This document shows, piece by piece, positions 9,431 to 18,048 of a stretch of 64,000 nt of DNA (the first letter of the stretch is position 1; every line of letters begins with the position of its first letter). Source of the stretch: Nocardioides luti (lineage in GTDB: Bacteria > Actinomycetota > Actinomycetes > Propionibacteriales > Nocardioidaceae); the NCBI RefSeq assembly GCF_014212315.1, contig NZ_JACKXE010000001.1, forward strand, positions 682,001 through 746,000, read 5' to 3'. The notes beneath the pieces are model-generated. The model had not been told where the DNA came from. It saw only the letters and a program-made list of their open reading frames with translations, and ran no database searches. The position numbers were made by a program, and so were the translations under genes.

Positions 9431-10132
9431 TCAGCCGTCGGAGGCCGCGTCGAGGCTCTCGGTGACGATCGCGTCGACGATCCGGCCGAGCCGGTCGGCC
9501 CCGAGCGCGGGCGCCCGCACGGCCATCTGGACGGCGATCTCGCGCTCCCGCGCCGGGTCGCGCCAGGGGCCGCCCTTGAGCGGCTGCACGGCGCGGGTGA
9601 GCGCCGCACGACGCGCCAGCAGGTCGCCCAGCTGCTCGTCGACGTCGTCGATCAGCCCGCGCAGGAAGGTCAGCGGGTCGGCGCCCGGCCAGGCCATCCG
9701 GATGTCCGGCGCACGCTCCTCGTTGGCCGAGCCGTCGGTGCGCTCCAGGTCGACCAGGCCGCGGCGCTCGTAGAACCCCCGGGCCGGCGCGTTGCTCTCG
9801 AAGACCCACAGGCAGAAGCCGGCGGGCCGCAGCCCCTTGACCAGGTCGAGCAGGGCGCTGCCGATCCCGGCACCGGCCGCCTCGGGGGCGACGTACAGGT
9901 CGTCGAGCCAGTCGCCGTGCACGCGGGCGTAGCCGAGCGCCACGCCGTCGGCCTCGGCGACCCAGACGTCCTGGTCGGCCAGGTCCCACCCGGCGACCCA
10001 GGCGCGCACCTCGTCGTCGCCGTGCACGCCGGGCGGCATCGCCGGCACCGCCGCCGCCCGCGCCCGCAGGTGCAGGGCCGCGACGTCCGGCAGGTCGGCG
10101 GGACCGGCCGGGCGCAGCACCAGCTCGTCCAT
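9431..10132 (-). CDS. GNAT acetyltransferase - chorismate mutase (AroQ) fusion
   Basis: 233-aa two-domain protein. Residues 1-150 are a GNAT N-acetyltransferase: DDLYVAPEAAGAGIGSALL is motif A for acetyl-CoA, followed by FYERRGL. Residues about 152-233 form an AroQ-type chorismate mutase: R158 in LRGLIDDVD, the ARRAALTRAV helix, K186 and D192-x-x-R195-E196, which match active-site residues of E. coli chorismate mutase. Chorismate to prephenate is therefore a plausible activity; the acetyl acceptor is unknown. The ATG at 10132 shares one base with the rluD stop (TGATG), so translation is coupled. The fusion could be bifunctional, or the mutase part could serve as an aromatic-ligand sensor. Confidence 0.85.
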   Translation of the reverse strand: MDELVLRPAGPADLPDVAALHLRARAAAVPAMPPGVHGDDEVRAWVAGWDLADQDVWVAEADGVALGYARVHGDWLDDLYVAPEAAGAGIGSALLDLVKGLRPAGFCLWVFESNAPARGFYERRGLVDLERTDGSANEERAPDIRMAWPGADPLTFLRGLIDDVDEQLGDLLARRAALTRAVQPLKGGPWRDPAREREIAVQMAVRAPALGADRLGRIVDAIVTESLDAASDG

Positions 10133-11067
10133 CAGTGCGACTCGCGGACGACCTCGAGGGCCGCGGCCAGGTCGTCGGGGTAGGTCGAGGAGTACTCGAC
10201 CTGCTCGCCGGTCTCGGGGTGCTCGAAGCCGAGGCGTACGGCGTGCAGCCACTGCCGCTCGAGCCCGACCCGCTTCGCGAGCGTCGGGTCGGCGCCATAG
10301 GTCAGGTCGCCGACGCAGGGGTGCTTGAGCGCCGCCATGTGCACGCGGATCTGGTGCGTGCGGCCGGTCTCGAGGCGGACCTCCAGCAGGCTGGCGAAGC
10401 GGTGCGCCTCGAGCGTCTCGTAGTGCGTGACGCTGGCGCGACCGTCGGCCATCACGGCGAACTTGTAGTCGTACTTCGGGTGGCGGCCGATCGGGGCGTC
10501 CACCGTGCCCTCGTGCGGGTCCGGGTGGCCCTGCACCAGCGCGTGGTAGGTCTTGTCGACCGTCCGGTGCCGGAAGGCGTTCTTGAGCAGCGAGTAGGCC
10601 CGCTCGGACTTGCAGATCACCATCACTCCGGACGTGCCGACGTCGAGGCGCTGGACGATGCCCTGACGCTCGGAGGCGCCGCTGGTGGCGATCCGGAAGC
10701 CGGCCCCGACCAGGTGCCCCACGACGGTCGGCCCCGACCAGCCGGGCGAGGGGTGCACGGCCACGCCGACGGGCTTGTCGATCACGACGATGGAGTCGTC
10801 GTCGTGGATGATCTTGATGCCCTCGACGATCTCCGGGACGACGACGAGCGGGTCGACCAGCGTCGGGATCGTGACGTCGACGACGGCACCGGGCAGCACC
10901 CGGTCGCTCTTGCCGACACCGGAGCCGTCGACCTGGACGTGGCCCTCGGCGATGAGCTCGGCGGCCCGGGTGCGCGAGAGCCCGAACATCCGCGCCATGG
11001 CGGCGTCGACGCGCTCGCCCGCGAGGCCGTCCGGCACCGAGAGGACGCGGTGGTCGCCCGTGCTCAC
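10132..11067 (-). CDS. rluD: RluD-family 23S rRNA pseudouridine synthase
   Basis: 311-aa pseudouridine synthase of the RluA/RluD family. An N-terminal S4 RNA-binding domain (residues about 14-75, with [19 protein letters not shown]) precedes the catalytic domain, whose Asp lies in [12 protein letters not shown], with the typical [12 protein letters not shown] motif later. It modifies uridines in large-subunit rRNA; the exact positions cannot be told from sequence. GTG at 11067 overlaps the lspA stop by four bases (GTGA), the standard lspA-rluD pairing of actinobacteria. Confidence 0.95.
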   Translation of the reverse strand: MSTGDHRVLSVPDGLAGERVDAAMARMFGLSRTRAAELIAEGHVQVDGSGVGKSDRVLPGAVVDVTIPTLVDPLVVVPEIVEGIKIIHDDDSIVVIDKPVGVAVHPSPGWSGPTVVGHLVGAGFRIATSGASERQGIVQRLDVGTSGVMVICKSERAYSLLKNAFRHRTVDKTYHALVQGHPDPHEGTVDAPIGRHPKYDYKFAVMADGRASVTHYETLEAHRFASLLEVRLETGRTHQIRVHMAALKHPCVGDLTYGADPTLAKRVGLERQWLHAVRLGFEHPETGEQVEYSSTYPDDLAAALEVVRESH

Positions 11068-11687
11068 GACGCGCTCCCCTCGTCCGTGGTCGCGGTGGGC
11101 TCGTCGGTCGTCGCGGTCGCGCCGGCCTCGTCGTCGCGGTGCCGCGCGCCGTCGATCCGGACGCCCCGGAAGGCCTGCACGAGGATCAGCCCGGCCGCGA
11201 CGTTGATGCACATGTCGGCGACGTTGAAGACCGGCCAGTTCGGGAGCATGAGGAAGTCGATGACGTGGCCGCGGAGCACGCCCGGCGTGCGGAACAGCCG
11301 GTCGGTCAGGTTGCCGGAGACGCCGGCGAGCAGGAGGCCGAGGGCCACCGCCCACAGCGGGCTGCCGACCCGGCGGCTGAGCCACAGCACGACGAAGACG
11401 GCGGCGATGGCGACGCAGGTGAGGGCGACGGTGTACTCGGTGCCGGTGCTGAACGCCGCCCCCGGGTTGCGGGTGAGGTGCAGGACCAGCAGGTCACCGA
11501 CGACGGAGACGTCCGGGCGACCGGTGAGCCGGTCGACGGCGAGCAGCTTGGTGCCGACGTCGACGGCGTACGCCGTCAGGGCGACGACTGCGAACAACAG
11601 CCCCAGCCGGGCTCGGCGGGGGTGTCGTCGGGACGGGTGGGGACCGGTGTCGTCGCTGGTCAGCGACGTTCCTCGCGCTGCTTGCAT
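11064..11687 (-). CDS. lspA: Lipoprotein signal peptidase (signal peptidase II)
   Basis: 207-aa membrane aspartic peptidase that cleaves signal peptides from prolipoproteins after lipidation. The four helices are recognisable. The catalytic Asp pair lies in VSGNLTDRL (helix 3 side) and [10 protein letters not shown] (helix 4), with the conserved LTRNPGAAF loop between. The C-terminal tail is long, Thr/Ala/Asp-rich and probably cytoplasmic. The ATG at 11687 overlaps the end of the DksA-like gene by 28 bases; upstream in-frame codons would only add non-family sequence. Confidence 0.94.
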   Translation of the reverse strand: MQAARGTSLTSDDTGPHPSRRHPRRARLGLLFAVVALTAYAVDVGTKLLAVDRLTGRPDVSVVGDLLVLHLTRNPGAAFSTGTEYTVALTCVAIAAVFVVLWLSRRVGSPLWAVALGLLLAGVSGNLTDRLFRTPGVLRGHVIDFLMLPNWPVFNVADMCINVAAGLILVQAFRGVRIDGARHRDDEAGATATTDEPTATTDEGSAS

Positions 11688-12514
11688 GTCATGCACAGTG
11701 TGGCACGCGGGAAGGCCATGACCCGCATCTTCCCGATGGGGTTGCCACACGACTCGCACACGCCGTACGTGCCGTCGTCGATGCGCGCGAGGGCCCGCTC
11801 GATCTGGGCCAGCTTGTCGCGCTCGTTGCTCAGCACGGTCAGCTCGTGGTCGCGCTCGAAGCTGGTCGCGCCCATGTCCGCCTGGTCGTGACCGGCGCCG
11901 TCACCGGCGTCGCGCATCAGGCCGGAGAGCTCGGTCTCCTGCTTCGCAATGATCTCGCTGCTGTGCTCGCGCTGCTCCTGGAGCTCGTCGAGGACCTCCT
12001 TGAGCTCGGCCTTGGTCCAGGCGCCCTCGCCCTCCTTGACGACCAGGTTGGCGGGCGTCGTGGCCGCGGACTTGCGGGCCGGGGTGGCCTTCTTCACAGG
12101 TGCTGCCTTCTTCGTGGGGGTGGAGGGGGCGGGAGCGGTCTTCTTCGCGGCGGCCTTCGTGGCCGGGGCCTTCTTCGCCGGCGCCTTGGCGGCCGGGGCC
12201 GCCTTCGTGGCGGGGGCCTTCTTCGCGGGCGCCTTCGTGGCGGGAGGCTTGGTGGCGGCCGGAGCCGCCTTCTTCGCCGGGGCCTTCGTCGCCGGGGCCT
12301 TCTTCGCCGGGGCCTTCTTCGCGGGAGCCTTGGCGGCCGGGGCCGCCTTCTTCGCCGCGGCCTTCTTGGCGGGCGCCTTCTTCGCGGGTGCGGCCTTGGT
12401 CGTGGCGGCCTTCTTGGCCGGGGCCTCGTCGGCCGTGGCGGAGCGGCGGGAGATCACCTTGCGGGCGGCGGAGGCCGCCTGTCCGGCGAGCGACTTGCGT
12501 GTGCTGCGAGCCAT
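11660..12514 (-). CDS. DksA/TraR zinc-finger protein with Lys/Ala-rich arm
   Basis: 284-aa protein. The C-terminal 110 residues are a DksA/TraR-type domain: a coiled coil (ELKEVLDELQEQREHSSEI...) and a four-Cys zinc finger VCESCGNPI...LCMTCKQ. Ahead of it, residues about 45-165 are repeats of AKKAPA/TKAPAKK type resembling histone H1 or mycobacterial HU tails, which should bind DNA or rRNA non-specifically. DksA/TraR domains act in the RNA polymerase secondary channel; whether this protein does is inference. ATG 12514 has GGAGG at good distance. The Lys/Ala tract comes from near-tandem codon repeats and is prone to length variation. Between divIVA and lspA. Confidence 0.9.
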   Translation of the reverse strand: MARSTRKSLAGQAASAARKVISRRSATADEAPAKKAATTKAAPAKKAPAKKAAAKKAAPAAKAPAKKAPAKKAPATKAPAKKAAPAATKPPATKAPAKKAPATKAAPAAKAPAKKAPATKAAAKKTAPAPSTPTKKAAPVKKATPARKSAATTPANLVVKEGEGAWTKAELKEVLDELQEQREHSSEIIAKQETELSGLMRDAGDGAGHDQADMGATSFERDHELTVLSNERDKLAQIERALARIDDGTYGVCESCGNPIGKMRVMAFPRATLCMTCKQREERR

Positions 12515-12620
12515 GGAAACGGGCCTCCCTCGGACCGGACCACCCGTGGCGGCAGCCACAGTGTGGACGGAGGGTAGCCGCTCGGGACGAGCCTCTCAAA
12601 ACCGCCGCACCGCAACGACA

Positions 12621-12658
12621 GCACCGCGGCCGGCCCCCGAGGGGACCGGCCGCGGTGC
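12621..12658 (-). terminator. Long hairpin terminator after divIVA
   Basis: Arms GCACCGCGGCCGG (12621-12633) and CCGGCCGCGGTGC (12646-12658) pair perfectly, extended by CCCC/GGGG near the loop. It lies 25 bases past the divIVA stop and upstream of the next gene on the same strand. There is no strong T-run, as is usual in GC-rich actinobacteria. Confidence 0.75.
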
Positions 12659-12682
12659 GGCGTCAGTGGTGGAGCGGAGCGA

Positions 12683-13441
12683 TCAGCCCTCGTCCTCGCC
12701 GAGGATCGAGCGGAGCCGCTTGGGGGCGGGCTGCTCGTCACCGGCGGGGGCAGCGGTCTCGGAGGAGCCGTTGAGCGCCTCCAGCTGCTGGGAGAAGTAG
12801 CTCTTGAGGCGGGAGCGGTACTCGCGCTCGAACGAGCGGAGGTTCTCGACCTCGGCGCTCAGCTTGTCGCGCTCCTTCTCGAGGTCGCCGAACATCTGCT
12901 GGCGACGCTCGGCCGTCTCGGAGTCGAGCATCTGCGCACGGGTGCGCGCGTCGGCCTCGAGGCGGTCGGCCTTGGTCTTGGACTCGGTCTCGAGCCGCTC
13001 GGCCTTGGTGCGGGCCTCGCCCACGATCTTGTCGGCGTCGTTCTTGGCCTCGTCGACGAGCTCGTCGGCGTTGCGCGTGGCGATCTCGAGCAGGCGGGCC
13101 GCAGCGTTGGAGGCCTGCGGGACCGTCTCGACCTTGATCGTCTCGACGGGCGCGGCGGCGGCAGCCGGAGCCGCGACGGGGGCCGGAGCCGGCGTCGGGG
13201 TCGGCTCGGGAGCACGCTCCTCGACCTTCGGGGGCTCGGGCGCCTTCTCGGGCGTCGACACGGGCGCGCCACCCTGGGCGGCGGACAACTTCGACCGCAG
13301 GTCGTCGTTCTCCTTCGTGAGCCGCGCGAGCTCGGCCTCGACCTCGTCGAGGAACTGGTCGACCTCCCCCATGTCGTAGCCCTCACGGAGCCGGACAGGA
13401 GTAAAGCGCTTGTTGCTCACGTCCTCAGGCGTCAGCGGCAT
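12683..13441 (-). CDS. divIVA: DivIVA / Wag31 polar growth protein
   Basis: 252-aa coiled-coil protein that binds negatively curved membrane at cell poles and septa and recruits the elongation machinery. The N-terminal membrane-binding DivIVA domain is clear: MPLTPEDVSNKRFTPVRLRE then YDMGEVDQFLDEVEAELARL. A Pro/Ala linker (about 65-115) separates it from a long coiled coil (about 125-230), as in Wag31. The ATG at 13441 is preceded by GGTGAGG; another ATG four codons upstream lacks a site. Wag31 is phosphorylated by PASTA kinases in mycobacteria; a PASTA kinase lies at 55754 here. It has its own probable promoter and a strong downstream terminator. Confidence 0.96.
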   Translation of the reverse strand: MPLTPEDVSNKRFTPVRLREGYDMGEVDQFLDEVEAELARLTKENDDLRSKLSAAQGGAPVSTPEKAPEPPKVEERAPEPTPTPAPAPVAAPAAAAAPVETIKVETVPQASNAAARLLEIATRNADELVDEAKNDADKIVGEARTKAERLETESKTKADRLEADARTRAQMLDSETAERRQQMFGDLEKERDKLSAEVENLRSFEREYRSRLKSYFSQQLEALNGSSETAAPAGDEQPAPKRLRSILGEDEG

Positions 13442-13483
13442 GACCTCACCCATTCATAGATCGTCAGAAGAACTGTCGGTCGA

Positions 13484-13489
13484 ACAATA
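13484..13489 (-). promoter_or_regulatory. Probable divIVA -10 element
   Basis: TATTGT on the minus strand, giving a leader of about 36 bases before the divIVA ATG. A CCTGCCC/GGGCAGG inverted repeat at 13493-13508 just upstream may end transcription from yggT. Confidence 0.45.
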
Positions 13490-13535
13490 GCGCCTGCCCG
13501 GGGGCAGGGGTTACTCGCGTCGGGGGCCCGCAGAC

Positions 13536-13832
13536 CTACGCGCGGAGCAGGTAGGCGTCGTTGAGCCCCAGCAGAACATAGGCCAGCACCATCACGATCA
13601 GGAAGCTCAGGTCGAGCACCACCTGCCCCAGGCGTAGCGGCGGGATGACCCGGCGCAGCGCCTTGATGGGCGGGTCCGTGAGGGAGTAGACGACCTCGAG
13701 GAGGACCAGCAGGGGGCCCGAGGGACTCCACGAGCGGGCGAACACCTGGACCCAGTCCACGACGAACCGGATCCACATCAGACCCAGGAAGACCCAGAGG
13801 AGTACGTGGAGGACCGTACCGACGGCATGCAA
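13536..13832 (-). CDS. yggT: YggT-family membrane protein
   Basis: 98-aa protein with two hydrophobic helices (about 4-24 and 72-94) around SLTDPPIKALRRVIPPLRLG, the YggT family signature. The family sits beside sepF in most actinobacteria and is thought to assist membrane or division functions; the mechanism is unknown. The start is a TTG at 13832 (MHAVGTVLHVLLWV): AGGA lies 9 bases before it, no ATG or GTG fits the family length, and the sepF stop is 11 bases upstream, so it is probably cotranscribed with sepF. Confidence 0.9.
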   Translation of the reverse strand: MHAVGTVLHVLLWVFLGLMWIRFVVDWVQVFARSWSPSGPLLVLLEVVYSLTDPPIKALRRVIPPLRLGQVVLDLSFLIVMVLAYVLLGLNDAYLLRA

Positions 13833-13843
13833 CAGGAGGGGTC

Positions 13844-14341
13844 CTAGCTCTGGTTGAAGAAGCCGCCCTCGGCGATCCGCTGCTTGTCCTCGGCGGCGAC
13901 CGTGACGTTGGGCGGGGAGAGCAGGAAGACCTTGTTGGTCACGCGCTCGATCGTGCCACGCGTGGCAAACACGAGGCCGGCCGCGAAGTCGACGAGGCGC
14001 TTGGCGTCGTTGTCGTCCATCTCGGAGAGGTTCATGATCACCGGGGTGCCGTCGCGGAAGTTCTCGCCGACCGTGCGCGCCTCGTTGTAGGTGCGCGGGT
14101 GCAGGGTCGTGATCTTGGACAATTCGGCTACCACTCCGGTGGGGCCCGGCGCCGGACGGCGGCGCTCGGACAGGTCGGACACGGGGGCGGGACGGGGCTC
14201 CCGCGACCTCGGCGCGCGGCCGGTCGGCGCCACGGCGGGCACGTCCTGGGTCTCGTCGTCGCCGTCGTACTCGTCGTCGTACCGGCCGGTGTCCTCGAGC
14301 AGGCCGAGGTACTCGCCGATCTTGCGCATCGAGCCGCTCAT
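13844..14341 (-). CDS. sepF: Cell division protein SepF
   Basis: 165-aa FtsZ membrane anchor; in actinobacteria without FtsA, SepF tethers FtsZ to the membrane. An N-terminal amphipathic membrane-targeting helix ([17 protein letters not shown]) and a disordered Asp/Glu then Pro/Arg linker (about 20-70) precede the SepF core ([21 protein letters not shown], then [19 protein letters not shown]). ATG 14341 has GGAGG at 8 bases. A TAGGGT hexamer on the minus strand at 14399-14404, overlapping the yggS stop, could be its own -10, with a GCACCC/GGGTGC hairpin (14365-14383) in the leader. Confidence 0.96.
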   Translation of the reverse strand: MSGSMRKIGEYLGLLEDTGRYDDEYDGDDETQDVPAVAPTGRAPRSREPRPAPVSDLSERRRPAPGPTGVVAELSKITTLHPRTYNEARTVGENFRDGTPVIMNLSEMDDNDAKRLVDFAAGLVFATRGTIERVTNKVFLLSPPNVTVAAEDKQRIAEGGFFNQS

Positions 14342-14401
14342 GACTGTTGTCCTCCGGTGCTGACGCACCCCTGGTGAGGGTGCTGATCTGGTGTGTTGAC
14401 C

Positions 14402-15100
14402 CTACTTGACACGCGGCCTCGAACCGAGGATCGCGCTGCCGACACGCACGTGTGTCGCGCCGGCCCTGACAGCGTGCTCGAGGTCGCCGCTCATGCCCGC
14501 CGACAGCCAGGTGGCCGCCGGGTGCGCGGAGACGAACGAGCGGTGGAGCTCGGCGAGCCGCGCGAAGGCGGCGACGGGGTCGCCCCCCAGCGGCGCGACC
14601 GCCATCAGGCCGCGGAGCACGAGGTGCTCCGCCTCCGCGACGCGCCCGGCCAGCGCGGGCAGGTCGGCCGCGTCGGCGCCCGCCCTGCCCTCGGCACCCG
14701 GGGGGTCGAGGCTGACCTGGAGCAGCACGTCGAGGGGCTGCTCCCGCGCGCCGGCGCCCTTGGCGAGCGGCCCGACGAGCTTGGCCCGGTCGACCGACTC
14801 GACGACGTGGGAGTACGACGCCACGGCGGCGGCCTTGTTGCTCTGGAGCCCGCCGATGAAGTGCCAGGTGAGCGCTAGGTCGGCGCACGCGGCGGCCTTG
14901 GCCTCCGCCTCCTGGTGGCGGTTCTCCCCCACGTCGGTGACCCCGAGGTCGGCGAGCAGGCGCACGTCGGACTCGGGGAAGAACTTGGTGACCACGACGA
15001 GGCGCACCTCGTCGGGGTCGCGGCCCGCGTCGGCGCACGCGCCCGCGATCCGCTCGCGGACGGTGGCGAGGCCGGCGGCCAGCTGGTCGTGGCGGCTCAT
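14402..15100 (-). CDS. yggS: YggS-family PLP homeostasis protein
   Basis: 232-aa PLP-binding protein of the YggS/PROSC family, which manages pyridoxal phosphate supply rather than catalysing a known reaction. The PLP Lys lies in VVVTKFF (about 42); WHFIGGLQSNK and the phosphate-binding LSAGMSGDLEHAV near the C-terminus are family motifs. The ATG at 15100 overlaps the pgeF stop by four bases (ATGA). It follows pgeF and precedes sepF, the standard order downstream of ftsZ. Confidence 0.95.
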   Translation of the reverse strand: MSRHDQLAAGLATVRERIAGACADAGRDPDEVRLVVVTKFFPESDVRLLADLGVTDVGENRHQEAEAKAAACADLALTWHFIGGLQSNKAAAVASYSHVVESVDRAKLVGPLAKGAGAREQPLDVLLQVSLDPPGAEGRAGADAADLPALAGRVAEAEHLVLRGLMAVAPLGGDPVAAFARLAELHRSFVSAHPAATWLSAGMSGDLEHAVRAGATHVRVGSAILGSRPRVK

Positions 15101-15783
15101 GACATCCACACGAGCCCGGCGAGCCGGCCGGCGGCCGCCCCGTCGCGCCGGTAGGAGTGCAGGTCGTCGCGCTCGAGCGTGCAGGCACGCAGCTCGGTCA
15201 CCTCGACGCCCGCGGCCGCGAGCTGGGCGCGGACACCGGCCCCGAGGTCGAGCGCCGGGGTGCCCCAGGTCGTGACGGCGTACGTCGTCGGGACCGCGGC
15301 CGCCACCTCGGCGCGCAGCTCCTCGGGCACCTCGTAGCAGCCGCCGCACACGTGCGGGCCGACCCAGGCGGTGAGGGTGCCGGCGCCGGCGTCGCGCATC
15401 CGCTCGACCGTGCGGGTGACGATGTCGAGCGCCACCCCCTTGCGCCCCGCATGGACGGCGCCCAGGACGCCGGCGGCCGGGTCGGCCAGCAGCACGGGGA
15501 CGCAGTCGGCGACCCGGATCATCAGCCCGACGCCGGGCGTCGTGGTGACGAGCGCGTCCGCGGTGGGGATGTCGCTGAGCGGCGGCGGGCCGGGCGCGTC
15601 GACGGTGCGGACCTCGGCGCCGTGCTCCTGGTCGAGCCGGGCGAAGCGGACGCCGCAGGCGTCCTCGACGCGCGGCAGCTCGGTCGCGAAGTGCGGCCCC
15701 AGCCCCTGCAGGTCGACGGAGGAATCGGTGAAGGCGACGTCCACGCGGACGTCGCCTTCCCGGGTGTCGCGGTAGTGGAACAC
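15097..15783 (-). CDS. pgeF: PgeF/YfiH multi-copper (laccase-domain) enzyme
   Basis: 228-aa protein of the YfiH/PgeF family (formerly DUF152, peptidoglycan editing factor; some members are purine nucleoside phosphorylases). Metal ligands are the His in QEHGAEV, the Cys in RVADCVPVLL and the His in GAVHAGRKG, as in the family. GTG at 15783 (FHYRDTREGD follows) lies 4 bases after the ftsZ stop. In E. coli PgeF prevents misincorporation of L-Ser into peptidoglycan precursors; that role fits here but is not proven. Confidence 0.93.
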   Translation of the reverse strand: MFHYRDTREGDVRVDVAFTDSSVDLQGLGPHFATELPRVEDACGVRFARLDQEHGAEVRTVDAPGPPPLSDIPTADALVTTTPGVGLMIRVADCVPVLLADPAAGVLGAVHAGRKGVALDIVTRTVERMRDAGAGTLTAWVGPHVCGGCYEVPEELRAEVAAAVPTTYAVTTWGTPALDLGAGVRAQLAAAGVEVTELRACTLERDDLHSYRRDGAAAGRLAGLVWMS

Positions 15784-15787
15784 GTGC

Positions 15788-17008
15788 CTACTTGAGGAAG
15801 TCGGGCACGTCGAGGTCGTCGTCGTCGAACTGGACCTGACGCGGCGCGGGCTTGGCCTGCTGCGGCGCCGGGGCGGCGTCGCGGCGCTCCTGCTGCACCG
15901 GGGTCGACGGCGGGACCGACGAGCGGAACGTGACGGCGCCGGCCGGCACCTTCTCCTCGCGGCGGGTGGCGACCTGGGCGGCAGCCGCGCGGGTCTCCTC
16001 CTGGGTCTGCTGCTGCTTGGGCTCGCGACGCAGGACGGTGCCCTCGTCGCGACGCTTCGGCATGCCGCCGTCGAAGCCGGCCGCGATGACGGTCACGCGG
16101 ACCTCGTCGCCGAGGGCGTCGTCGATGGTCGCACCGAAGATGATGTTGGCCTCGGGGTGCGCGGCCTGCTGCACCAGCGCGGCGGCCTCGTTGATCTCGA
16201 AGAGGCCGAGGTCGGAGCCGCCGGCGATCGAGAGCAGGACGCCGTGGGCACCCTCGATGGAGGCCTCGAGCAGCGGGCTGGAGACCGCCATCTCGGCCGC
16301 GGCCATCGAGCGGTCCTCGCCACGGGCCGAGCCGATGCCCATGAGCGCGGAGCCGGCGTTGGCCATGACGGACTTGACGTCGGCGAAGTCGAGGTTGATC
16401 AGGCCGGGGGTGGTGATCAGGTCGGTGATGCCCGAGACACCCTGCAGCAGGACCTGGTCGGCCTGCTTGAAGGCGTCGAGGATCGAGACGTTGCGGTCGC
16501 TGATCGAGAGCAGCCGGTCGTTCGGGATCACGATGAGGGTGTCGACCTCGTCGCGCAGCTGCGAGATGCCCTCCTCGGCGGAGTTCGCGCGGCGGCGACC
16601 CTCGAAGGCGAACGGGCGGGTCACGACACCGATCGTCAGGGCGCCGAGGGAGCGGGCGATCCGGGCGACGACCGGGGCGCCACCGGTGCCGGTGCCACCA
16701 CCCTCGCCGGCCGTCACGAAGACCATGTCGGCCCCCTTGATGACTTCCTCGATCTCGTCGGCGTGGTCCTCGGCGGCGCGTCCCCCGACCTCGGGGTTGG
16801 CGCCGGCACCGAGGCCGCGGGTGAGCTCGCGGCCGATGTCGAGCTTGACGTCGGCGTCGCTCATGAGGAGCGCCTGGGCGTCGGTGTTGATCGCGATGAA
16901 CTCGACGCCCTTGAGCCCGACCTCGATCATCCGGTTGACGGCGTTGACACCACCACCACCGATGCCCACGACCTTGATGATGGCCAGGTAGTTCTGTGCT
17001 GCTGCCAC
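15788..17008 (-). CDS. ftsZ: Cell division GTPase FtsZ
   Basis: 406-aa tubulin homologue forming the division ring. The tubulin signature [12 protein letters not shown], the N-terminal nucleotide loop [17 protein letters not shown] and the T7 loop [11 protein letters not shown] are intact. After a Gln/Pro-rich linker (about 320-390) the protein ends with DLDVPDFLK, the conserved tail that binds SepF and FtsW-type partners. GTG at 17008 (start [10 protein letters not shown]) is chosen for the family N-terminus, with GAGAGG upstream; a longer open frame upstream is not homologous. ftsQ is 278 bases upstream across an AT-rich regulatory region. Confidence 0.98.
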   Translation of the reverse strand: MAAAQNYLAIIKVVGIGGGGVNAVNRMIEVGLKGVEFIAINTDAQALLMSDADVKLDIGRELTRGLGAGANPEVGGRAAEDHADEIEEVIKGADMVFVTAGEGGGTGTGGAPVVARIARSLGALTIGVVTRPFAFEGRRRANSAEEGISQLRDEVDTLIVIPNDRLLSISDRNVSILDAFKQADQVLLQGVSGITDLITTPGLINLDFADVKSVMANAGSALMGIGSARGEDRSMAAAEMAVSSPLLEASIEGAHGVLLSIAGGSDLGLFEINEAAALVQQAAHPEANIIFGATIDDALGDEVRVTVIAAGFDGGMPKRRDEGTVLRREPKQQQTQEETRAAAAQVATRREEKVPAGAVTFRSSVPPSTPVQQERRDAAPAPQQAKPAPRQVQFDDDDLDVPDFLK

Positions 17009-17286
17009 GGCGGATTCGCCTCTCGCTGATCGTGTCCGAGGTCTCGGACTGCTGTTGGGGTGACCGCCGGTCGGCGGTCGGGTTGTCGAGCTGGTGATTC
17101 GGGTGGAGCTGGAGGTCGGGGAAGGACGAGAGCCGGAAACTGTAACCCTGAACCTGAGGGTTATAGTTATGTCAACCTCGCCGTGGTCACGACAGTAGGC
17201 AGTGGCGTCGGCGAATCCGTGGCGACACGCCCGTGTCGCTCGACGAAGCCGGATTTTTCTGCAGTCCCCGGACGGAACCGGACGGG
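17009..17286 (-). promoter_or_regulatory. ftsZ upstream region with inverted repeat
   Basis: This 278-base gap between ftsQ and ftsZ is unusually AT-rich around 17140-17180. It holds an inverted repeat TAACCCT (17143-17149) / AGGGTTA (17157-17163) with a 7-base spacer, overlapping an AGGTT-type repeat (AGGTTGA, AGGTTCAGGGTTA on the minus strand). This is where ftsZ promoters lie in other actinobacteria. A TTGACA at 17170-17175 has no correctly spaced -10, so I cannot name the promoter hexamers. Confidence 0.6.
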
Positions 17287-18048
17287 TCAGCGCGTCCCGG
17301 AGGTGGTCGGCTGGCCGGGGACGCTGACGTCGTAGGTCTGCGCCGGGCGCTTGAGGAGGGCCGCGATGACCTCGGCCTTCTGGGCGGACTCGTCCGCGCT
17401 CCCCCACTCGACGGTGCGGCCGTCCTCGAGCACGAGGGTGATCTGGTCGACGGTGGCGACCTCGACGTGGTCGACGGTGCCGGCGAGGGCGCGGGGCAGG
17501 GCGCCGACGACGCGGGCGGCCTCGCGCAGCGCGTCGCTGCGGGTGTCGCCCTGGGTCTGGACGCGGGGCAGGCCCGCAGGGGCCCGGGCGTAGTCGCGGA
17601 ACAGCACGCCCTGGTCGTCGAGACCTCGGATCCGCCCGCCCATGTCGACGACGGCGACCGCCACCCGCTCGGTGACCGTGACGAGCACCTGGTCGGGCCA
17701 CTGGCGGGTCACGTCAGCGGAGCGGACCTCGGCGAGCGACTCGACGCGCGAGCGGATCCGGTCGAGGTCGACGCGGGCCAGGGGCTCGCCCGAGGGGACG
17801 GCGGCGGCGTCGCGGATCTCGCGGGCACTGATCGTGCTGACGCCCTCCACCCGGACGCCCTGGACGGCGAGGAACGAGGAGAAGTAGACGGCCCAGATCG
17901 CACCGGCGACGAGCCCGACGAGGACGAGCAGCGCGACGACGTACTTCCACGCCAGCCAGCGCCGGGCCCACTGCCGACGCGCGAACCGGCGGCGGCTGCG
18001 GACGGTGGTGGCGCTGCCGGCGGGCTCGGCGGTCGCGGTCCTACGCAT
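17287..18048 (-). CDS. ftsQ: Division protein FtsQ (DivIB)
   Basis: 253-aa bitopic membrane protein of the divisome. A basic cytoplasmic N-terminus, one helix (about 37-60, [17 protein letters not shown]) and then the POTRA domain ([20 protein letters not shown]) and FtsQ/DivIB domain ([21 protein letters not shown]). It bridges FtsL/FtsB-type proteins and FtsW-FtsI. The ATG at 18048 (GTG 18054 is the alternative) overlaps the murC stop, so the genes are coupled. Confidence 0.94.
   Translation of the reverse strand: MRRTATAEPAGSATTVRSRRRFARRQWARRWLAWKYVVALLVLVGLVAGAIWAVYFSSFLAVQGVRVEGVSTISAREIRDAAAVPSGEPLARVDLDRIRSRVESLAEVRSADVTRQWPDQVLVTVTERVAVAVVDMGGRIRGLDDQGVLFRDYARAPAGLPRVQTQGDTRSDALREAARVVGALPRALAGTVDHVEVATVDQITLVLEDGRTVEWGSADESAQKAEVIAALLKRPAQTYDVSVPGQPTTSGTR

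Noticed and set aside
12100..12420. Repeat-rich segment as a CRISPR or minisatellite
   Set aside because: The repetition is in-frame Lys/Ala coding of the DksA-like protein; units are irregular and there are no spacers.
17161..17175. TTGACA with TATAAC on the minus strand as an ftsZ promoter
   Set aside because: The two hexamers are only 4 bases apart, so they cannot be a -35/-10 pair.
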